Source of the DNA: Spirochaetaceae bacterium
GTDB lineage: Bacteria; Spirochaetota; Spirochaetia; Treponematales; Breznakiellaceae
Direction of reading: 5' to 3'
Length of the DNA: 10,784 nucleotides
Assembly (NCBI GenBank): GCA_031258335.1
Contig: JAIRMY010000033.1
Coordinates: 1 to 10,784 of the forward strand
The position numbers and the translations under genes were made by a program. The notes beneath the pieces were generated by a model that searched no databases, had not been told where the DNA came from, and saw only the letters and a list, made by a program, of their open reading frames with translations. How positions within the stretch are numbered: position 1 is the first letter of the stretch; each line of letters starts with the position of its first letter. Below are positions 6,600 to 10,784 of the stretch, one piece after another.

Positions 6600-7460
6600 T
6601 CAGCAGTCGCCTCTTTCCTTGACAAAGTTTACAAACATCTCGACCGCTTCGGGTGTATCATGGCGGAAAAACAGGCTTTCGGCCTTATCCAGTTCTCCGA
6701 TCCTCGCCATATCATCTTCTGAAAGCGTAAAATCGAATACGTCAAAATTTTCCGCCATACGCTCTTTGTGCGTGGTCTTCGGAATAACCACTACGCCGCT
6801 TTGAATGAGAAACCTTAGCGCGGTCTGTGCTATGCTTTTTCCATACTTTGCGTTAATTTCACGAAGAGCCGTGTTAGTGAAGAAGTCGTTACGTCCCTCG
6901 GCAAATGGACCCCACGATTCAATTTGAACGCCGTATTTTTTTAGAACCTCATGGGCTTTTTTCTGTTGCTGAAAGACATGAGTCTCAATCTGATTCACCT
7001 GCGGCTTTATTTCGGCAAACGAGGCAATGTCAACAAGCCTGTCGGGGTAGAAGTTGCTCACGCCGATTGCCTTCACTTTGCCTTGTCTATACGCTTCTTC
7101 CAACGCCCGATACGCGCCATACGTGTCATTGAAGGGCTGGTGGAGCAGGAAAAGATCAACATAATCTGTTTTCAATCTGGCAAGTGATTTGTCGATTGAC
7201 TTCATGGCTTTTTCATAGCCATAGTTGCTAATCCACATTTTTGTTGTAATGAAAAGAGCATCCCTTGCAACACCGCATTTTGAGACGGCGTTGCCAACCG
7301 CTTCTTCATTTTTGTAGCTTTGCGCCGTGTCGATAGCTCGATAGCCTATGTCAATCGCGTCGAGGACGCACCGCTCGCACTCGGCAAGGTCGGCGATTTG
7401 AAATACGCCGTAGCCCAGGATCGGCATTTTTACGCCGTTATTAAGTGTTACTAATTCCAT
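6600..7460 (-). CDS. Cytoplasmic aldo/keto reductase
   Basis: A 286-residue (beta/alpha)8 NAD(P)H-dependent oxidoreductase of the AKR5/2,5-diketo-gluconate-reductase-like group, with no signal. The catalytic tetrad is complete: D44, Y49, K74 and H107. The N-terminal hairpin L-N-N-G-V-K-M-P-I-L-G-Y-G and the cofactor stretch V-I-P-K-T-T-H-K-E-R-M-A-E-N near 225-238 fit NADPH binding. It would reduce aldehydes or ketones to alcohols; the substrate is unknown. Start ATG at 7460 follows an AGGAGG-type site (complement at 7470-7475), 18 bases after the split-barrel gene. Its stop is one base before the ATG of the exported flavodoxin, so translational coupling is likely. The lipoprotein gene at 9035-10045 is its exported counterpart. 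Confidence 0.93.
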   Translation of the reverse strand: MELVTLNNGVKMPILGYGVFQIADLAECERCVLDAIDIGYRAIDTAQSYKNEEAVGNAVSKCGVARDALFITTKMWISNYGYEKAMKSIDKSLARLKTDYVDLFLLHQPFNDTYGAYRALEEAYRQGKVKAIGVSNFYPDRLVDIASFAEIKPQVNQIETHVFQQQKKAHEVLKKYGVQIESWGPFAEGRNDFFTNTALREINAKYGKSIAQTALRFLIQSGVVVIPKTTHKERMAENFDVFDFTLSEDDMARIGELDKAESLFFRHDTPEAVEMFVNFVKERGDC

Positions 7461-7478
7461 TTTCGTATTCCTCCTGTG

Positions 7479-7871
7479 TTAAAATGTAATTACTTTAGGA
7501 TTTCCACCGAACGATTCAAATTTTGCAGTGGCCCCTTTGAGGTACAGTACCTGCGTATTGCCGTCATCAGGCGAATACCGGTCTTTCAACTGGGGATATG
7601 CGTCAAGTATATGCAGCCGCGCCTCACGACGGTCGTCCTCAACGGCGACAGCCTGTATGCGGAGCCATGTATCGCCGTCAAAGGCGCAAATTTCGATTTT
7701 GGGGTTCGCTTTTATTTGCCTGGAAACATCTTTAGCTTTTCCTGTCTGGATATAAAGCTTCCCCTCAAAAATATCGACCGTGCCAAAAGGGCGTACCCTC
7801 GGTTGATCGCCGTCTGCCGTAGCCAGATAATAGGTCTGGCATTTTTTCAAAAAATCATACACTTCACGCAT
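7479..7871 (-). CDS. Pyridoxamine-5'-phosphate-oxidase-family FMN-binding protein
   Basis: A 130-residue single-domain split barrel of the PNPOx-like family, which usually binds FMN or F420 as a dimer. Recognisable stretches are Y14-Y-L-A-T-A-D-G-D-Q-P-R-V-R-P-F-G at the first strands, T43-G-K-A-K-D-V-S-R-Q-I-K-A-N-P-K-I-E-I and the W69-L-R-I strand. It is much shorter than true PdxH and lacks its C-terminal part, so the vitamin B6 reaction should not be assumed; a flavin reductase or general oxidoreductase role is more likely. The ATG at 7871 is chosen over an in-frame start at 7907 because GGAGG lies just upstream with 6-base spacing, and because the longer start would run through the inverted repeat at 7894-7911. 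It is the first gene of the most compact block. Confidence 0.88.
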   Translation of the reverse strand: MREVYDFLKKCQTYYLATADGDQPRVRPFGTVDIFEGKLYIQTGKAKDVSRQIKANPKIEICAFDGDTWLRIQAVAVEDDRREARLHILDAYPQLKDRYSPDDGNTQVLYLKGATAKFESFGGNPKVITF

Positions 7872-7893
7872 TGTAACCTCCAAAATATTTATA

Positions 7894-7911
7894 TTGTGTA
7901 AAATCACACAA
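7894..7911. promoter_or_regulatory. Inverted repeat TTGTGT-N6-ACACAA, possible redox-regulator operator
   Basis: An exact 6-base dyad with a 6-base spacer lies 23 bases upstream of the split-barrel start, in the 62-base gap after the secreted hydrolase. The outer half-sites TTGTG and CACAA, eight bases apart, match the outer positions of published consensus sites for Rex (NADH sensing) and for HcpR/CRP-family regulators. The inner positions do not fit Rex. A TATAAA box at 7893-7888 on the minus strand could be a -10, but it sits too close to the ribosome binding site to be convincing. Confidence 0.3.
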
Positions 7912-7933
7912 TTTTAGAAAAATCCTTCGTCTT

Positions 7934-9010
7934 TCATAATCCTTTTTGCGCAAACCAACCGGTTAAATGATCGGCAATCTGCAAATTGTTTAAATCAGAC
8001 ATAATAAAGTGGGTGTTTCCGGTTATGCCGATTTCCGGTAGGGAAATGACTGTCGCGTCTCCGCCGTGTTTATTCACGACACCGGCCCAAAGACGCGCCG
8101 TTTGCAGAACGTTCCGCCAAAATGTTATGGAGAAGGCTTCACCCGGAACAGGGGCTTCAGGAATATAATCTCCAAAATAAACGATGATGGGGATTTTGGT
8201 CAGTTTCAGAAAATCATCAAGGGGAATACCCGCATCTTCCCCGCCCGGTGTCCCTTCGGGAACTTCACCGGAGGGGAAGGAAAAACCGCCCGGCTCAAAA
8301 GCGACTACCGCCTTTACGTTGCCGTTTGCCATTGCGGTTTCCCAGCCGGGCATACCACCCGCCGAATGGGTGAGCAAAACGCCGGGGCCGGACTTGTCGA
8401 ATACGGCGGACATGGCGGCGGCTGTCGCGTCCTGGGGAACCCACGCGGTGTCCGGCGTCATCATGCGGAAAAACTGATCCAGCGATTTTTCATCACGGGG
8501 GAATTGTACGCCTTCATTAAAATCAGGCCATAATCCAATGCGAAACTGGGTAAACCATGTTTGATCATCGGGGGTCGCGTTTATTTGCCCGGCAATGGTT
8601 GTTTGCCCGGCTTCGCCGCGCCCCGGCTGGTCAACGAGATACACGCTATAGCCTTTCCGCAAAAAAATGTTTGAAAACCCTTCCCGTCCGTCAGCCGTTG
8701 TTTCCCAACTGCGCCGGGATTGGCCGTAGCCGTGCAGGAACACAAGGGCGTTTTTGTTAGCCCCCGCCGGAATTTGATAAAAAACATCGGCATGATCGCC
8801 GTGCCGGGTTTGTCCGCCCTGCGGCGTAAACCACGGAATATTCGGATCAAAGGTTCCTTCACTGGTGATTACGGTTCCACCGGCGGAGAAAGCGCCCTGC
8901 TCCTGAATTATGAGCGGCTGGGGCCTGTCTTTTTCCACAGCGCGATTGCCCCGTGCCATAAGCGGAAATGCCGCCACAAGAACCAACGCTACACAAAAAA
9001 TCTTTTTCAT
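7934..9010 (-). CDS. Secreted alpha/beta hydrolase (esterase-like)
   Basis: A 358-residue protein with a Sec signal (M-K-K-I-F, hydrophobic core, ending near M-A-R-G). The mature part is an alpha/beta hydrolase. The oxyanion loop is F91-L-H-G-Y-G-Q, the following strand-turn is L-V-D-Q-P-G-R-G at 125-131, and the nucleophile elbow is T214-H-S216-A-G-G. The likely base is H334 in G-N-T-H-F near the C-terminus. F-E-P-G-G follows the next strand and may supply the acid as Glu, as in some secreted bacterial esterases. The substrate is unknown; carboxylic esters are likely. Start ATG at 9010 has AAGGAAG upstream. It begins 24 bases after the lipoprotein aldo/keto reductase, so the two are probably one transcript. 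The signal style suggests release to the periplasm rather than lipid anchoring, since there is no lipobox Cys. Confidence 0.88.
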   Translation of the reverse strand: MKKIFCVALVLVAAFPLMARGNRAVEKDRPQPLIIQEQGAFSAGGTVITSEGTFDPNIPWFTPQGGQTRHGDHADVFYQIPAGANKNALVFLHGYGQSRRSWETTADGREGFSNIFLRKGYSVYLVDQPGRGEAGQTTIAGQINATPDDQTWFTQFRIGLWPDFNEGVQFPRDEKSLDQFFRMMTPDTAWVPQDATAAAMSAVFDKSGPGVLLTHSAGGMPGWETAMANGNVKAVVAFEPGGFSFPSGEVPEGTPGGEDAGIPLDDFLKLTKIPIIVYFGDYIPEAPVPGEAFSITFWRNVLQTARLWAGVVNKHGGDATVISLPEIGITGNTHFIMSDLNNLQIADHLTGWFAQKGL

Positions 9011-9034
9011 AAAATCTTCCTTTCGACAGTTTGC

Positions 9035-10045
9035 TTATTCCTGCGCGTTAAAGTCCATAGGGACGTTTGGCGAAAGAAAATTAGATATTTCGTCTATATT
9101 ATTTCTAAAATCAAGGGACAGAATTCCCGTATCTAGGGCACTCATCTTTTGCATTTCCGCAGCCGACAATTCAAAATCAAATATGGAGATGTTCTCCAAA
9201 ATGTGATCTGCGCTTCTTGAACCGGGGATGGCGATGTTTCCCGATTGCAGATGCCATCTTAATATTACCTGTGCCGGGGTTTTACCGTGCGCTTCGGCAA
9301 TTTCCACGATTGTCTCGTTATTAAACAGGCGAGTCTGCGTATTGTTGAAATTATCGACGCGGCCTCCAAGCGGGAACCATGACATTAAAATGGTTCCGTA
9401 AGGCCGCACATGCTCCCTCATCTCCGACTGTTGGACAAAAGGATTTGTTTCATTTTGCAAAATCGCCGGCGGTATTGTGGCGATTTTTATGATTTCGTCA
9501 AACCTTTCCTCATAGATATTACAAACGCCGATTGATCTGACTTTGCCGTCCGCCACGGCTTTCTCCAAGCCTTTATAGCCTTCCACATAATTGCCGAACG
9601 ACTGATGAAGCAGCAGCAGGTCAATGTACTCCAAATTCAGTCTTGCAAGCGTATCATCAATTGCCTTATCCACATTCTCGTAGTCACTCGGCAACAGTTT
9701 GGTCGTTACAAATATTTCTTCTCTTGGTACGCCGGATCTTTGAATTCCCCGTCCAACGGCGCGCTCGTTCATATACACATTGGCTGTGTCAATGAGCCGG
9801 TATCCGTCCGTAAGCGCAAGATATACTGATTCCTCGTCTTCCTCCGGCGTCAGCCGGTATGTGCCAATCCCCAATATGGGCATTTTGATTCCATTATTCA
9901 GCGTAACCGTTCTGCTGGTGAAATCAAATGCAGGACCGCCATTTACGGCAGGGTTTACTACCGCTTTGTTTGACGTACCACAACCTAAAAACAACAGAAC
10001 CGCCATCCCGAAAATTACTGAAAACCAAAATTCTTTTCTTGACAT
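9035..10045 (-). CDS. Aldo/keto reductase with a Tat-like lipoprotein signal
   Basis: A 336-residue aldo/keto reductase preceded by a lipoprotein signal: M-S-R-K-E-F-W, a hydrophobic core, then L-F-L-G-C22. After a linker of about 20 residues the (beta/alpha)8 domain starts at 45. The tetrad is intact: D86, Y91, K116 and H147. The cofactor region I-P-G-S-R-S-A-D-H-I-L-E-N is present near residues 280-292, so it should still bind NAD(P)H. The n-region S-R-K-x-F resembles the twin-arginine motif S-R-R-x-F-L-K with Lys in place of the second Arg. Tat export of a folded, cofactor-loaded enzyme would explain an NADPH enzyme outside the cytoplasm. The ATG at 10045 has AAAGGAG at 10058-10052, directly downstream of a hairpin. 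Confidence 0.9.
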   Translation of the reverse strand: MSRKEFWFSVIFGMAVLLFLGCGTSNKAVVNPAVNGGPAFDFTSRTVTLNNGIKMPILGIGTYRLTPEEDEESVYLALTDGYRLIDTANVYMNERAVGRGIQRSGVPREEIFVTTKLLPSDYENVDKAIDDTLARLNLEYIDLLLLHQSFGNYVEGYKGLEKAVADGKVRSIGVCNIYEERFDEIIKIATIPPAILQNETNPFVQQSEMREHVRPYGTILMSWFPLGGRVDNFNNTQTRLFNNETIVEIAEAHGKTPAQVILRWHLQSGNIAIPGSRSADHILENISIFDFELSAAEMQKMSALDTGILSLDFRNNIDEISNFLSPNVPMDFNAQE

Positions 10046-10058
10046 AAAATGCTCCTTT

Positions 10059-10080
10059 GGGGAATTTTCCTGAATTCCCC
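10059..10080 (-). promoter_or_regulatory. Hairpin directly upstream of the lipoprotein aldo/keto reductase ribosome binding site
   Basis: Exact 8-base arms GGGGAATT (10059-10066) and AATTCCCC (10073-10080) enclose a 6-base loop. On the transcript the stem ends right where the AAAGGAG site begins, 14 bases before the ATG. There is no following T run, so it is not a standard terminator. It could protect a processed mRNA 5' end or tune translation. Confidence 0.4.
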
Positions 10081-10087
10081 GACTGGT

Positions 10088-10197
10088 TTATTTACCGAAC
10101 TCTTTGACGTGTTTCACAATCTCCGGGCCGGTGTGGAAAAATATACGCTTTCCCCTGCGTCCAATTCATTAATTTGTTCCGTTAGTTGCTCCCACAC
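10088..10197 (-). pseudogene. Possible frameshifted remnant of an unrecognised small protein
   Basis: The 151-base spacer after the esterase reads as protein-like sequence in two overlapping frames. One frame runs from a GTG that overlaps the esterase TAG (10197) to a TGA at 10116-10114; it gives W-E-Q-L-T-E-Q-I-N-E-L-D-A-G-E-S-V-Y-F before degrading. The next frame gives H-T-G-P-E-I-V-K-H-V-K-E-F-G-K and stops at 10090-10088. Joined by a one-base shift near 10140, they would form a plausible helix-strand-helix C-terminus. The family is not recognised, and chance open reading of a short spacer is a real alternative. Confidence 0.25.
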
Positions 10198-10784
10198 TAA
10201 CCCGCCATTATTTCTGAAAGCCATATGTCGAAAACCTTTATCCATTCGCCGTCAGCCGCGCCAAAACCATGCGGCCAATCTTGCAAAACGCGGGATTCAA
10301 CCGGTATACCTGCACGTCTCAACGCCTCAACACAGGCCGCAAATTGATTTACAAAGGGGTCTCTTGTACCGTAAAGAAAATATGCCGGGGGTAAATTCGA
10401 CGCTCTAAACTTTTCAACATCCGTAGAGGCAACACTCAACCTTCCGTAAAAGGAATAGATCATGCCGACAGCGGAGGCATCGGCGGAAATTGTATCCACT
10501 TCATCCGGTATATACCGTAGGTCAATAGCCCTGCCGTCAACCGATCCGTCAAAATTTAATAACATTTCGCCGCACAGAATACCACCTGCGGAAAAGCCCA
10601 TAACGGCAATGTTGTTTGGGTCAATGCCATAATCCTCCGCACGGCTTCGAACATGGCGCACGGCGCGGGCCAAATCCAATGCGCCTTCCTGCATGGTATA
10701 GGGCCTGAGCCGGTAATGTACCACAAAACTTTGATACCCAAGGGCGCTTAACTGTTCCGCCACCGGCGCACCCTCGTTCTCACT
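10197..10784 (-). CDS. Alpha/beta hydrolase, acetyl-esterase (Aes)-like, C-terminal part
   Basis: The gene runs off the right edge; 195 residues including its C-terminus are visible. The frame is open to the last base. The GTG at 10763 is an internal Val, because the preceding codons (S-E-N-E-G-A-P) match the helix after the oxyanion loop in this family. The nucleophile is S65 (visible numbering) in G-F-S-A-G-G, the acid D142 in Y-G-T-R-D-P-F and the base H172 in W-P-H-G-F-G. This is the hormone-sensitive-lipase-related acetyl esterase or xylan esterase group, acting on short acyl esters such as acetylated sugars. A signal peptide cannot be judged because the N-terminus is missing. The 151-base gap to the next gene leaves open whether it belongs to the same transcript. 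Confidence 0.88.
   Translation of the reverse strand, partial: SENEGAPVAEQLSALGYQSFVVHYRLRPYTMQEGALDLARAVRHVRSRAEDYGIDPNNIAVMGFSAGGILCGEMLLNFDGSVDGRAIDLRYIPDEVDTISADASAVGMIYSFYGRLSVASTDVEKFRASNLPPAYFLYGTRDPFVNQFAACVEALRRAGIPVESRVLQDWPHGFGAADGEWIKVFDIWLSEIMAG

Noticed and set aside
7479..7871. Calling the split-barrel protein PdxH (pyridoxine phosphate oxidase)
   Set aside because: At 130 residues it lacks the C-terminal region of PdxH; only family-level assignment is supported.
7888..7893. TATAAA as a -10 box for the split-barrel gene
   Set aside because: Transcription would begin about at the ribosome binding site, and no well-spaced -35 is present.
1..10784. Mobile element, CRISPR array, tRNA or rRNA
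   Set aside because: No transposase, integrase, spaced direct repeats, or tRNA- or rRNA-like segments were seen; the spacers are short and the genes share one strand and a similar base composition by eye.

Overview
Almost everything in this window lies on the minus strand. It reads as one long, tightly packed run of small redox and hydrolase genes, with transcription from right to left. Thirteen complete protein genes and two edge-truncated ones are supported. The gene order in the direction of transcription is: acetyl-esterase-like hydrolase (cut by the right edge), lipoprotein aldo/keto reductase, secreted alpha/beta hydrolase, FMN-binding split-barrel protein, cytoplasmic aldo/keto reductase, exported flavodoxin, DUF4405 membrane cytochrome-like protein, exported cyclophilin-like protein, lipoprotein alpha/beta hydrolase, cytoplasmic flavodoxin, DUF362 lipoprotein, exported carboxymuconolactone-decarboxylase/cupin fusion, ArsP/DUF318-type permease, and a second DUF4405 protein (cut by the left edge). 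No RNA gene, CRISPR array, transposase or integrase is visible.

Organism: an anaerobic or microaerophilic, probably host-associated bacterium. Strong purine-rich ribosome binding sites, mid-range GC by eye, several lipoproteins with loose lipoboxes, and a secreted hydrolase whose signal ends in A-R-G-N suggest a spirochaete of the Treponema group. This is a moderate-confidence guess from style, not from a marker gene. The clear Shine-Dalgarno sequences argue against Bacteroidota, although the same gene families occur together there and in Firmicutes and Desulfovibrio-like bacteria.

Layout: 10784-10197 is the end of an esterase. A 151-base spacer with a hairpin and a possible gene remnant leads into 10045-7934 (lipoprotein aldo/keto reductase and secreted hydrolase). 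A 62-base spacer with an inverted repeat precedes 7871-4756, the most compact block (split barrel, aldo/keto reductase, flavodoxin, DUF4405, cyclophilin-like), with junctions of 1 to 18 bases. A 106-base spacer almost filled by two stem-loops, one terminator-like, separates this from 4649-1 (hydrolase, flavodoxin, DUF362, CMD-cupin, permease, second DUF4405).

How the genes may work together: FMN carriers, NAD(P)H-dependent reductases and a heme-type membrane protein suggest reduction of small carbonyl or quinone-like compounds. The striking point is localisation. Eight of the thirteen complete products are exported, lipid-anchored or membrane proteins other than the permease, and aldo/keto reductase and flavodoxin each occur in one cytoplasmic and one exported version. 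The DUF4405 proteins could carry electrons across the membrane between the two compartments. The substrate is unknown, and this model is inference.
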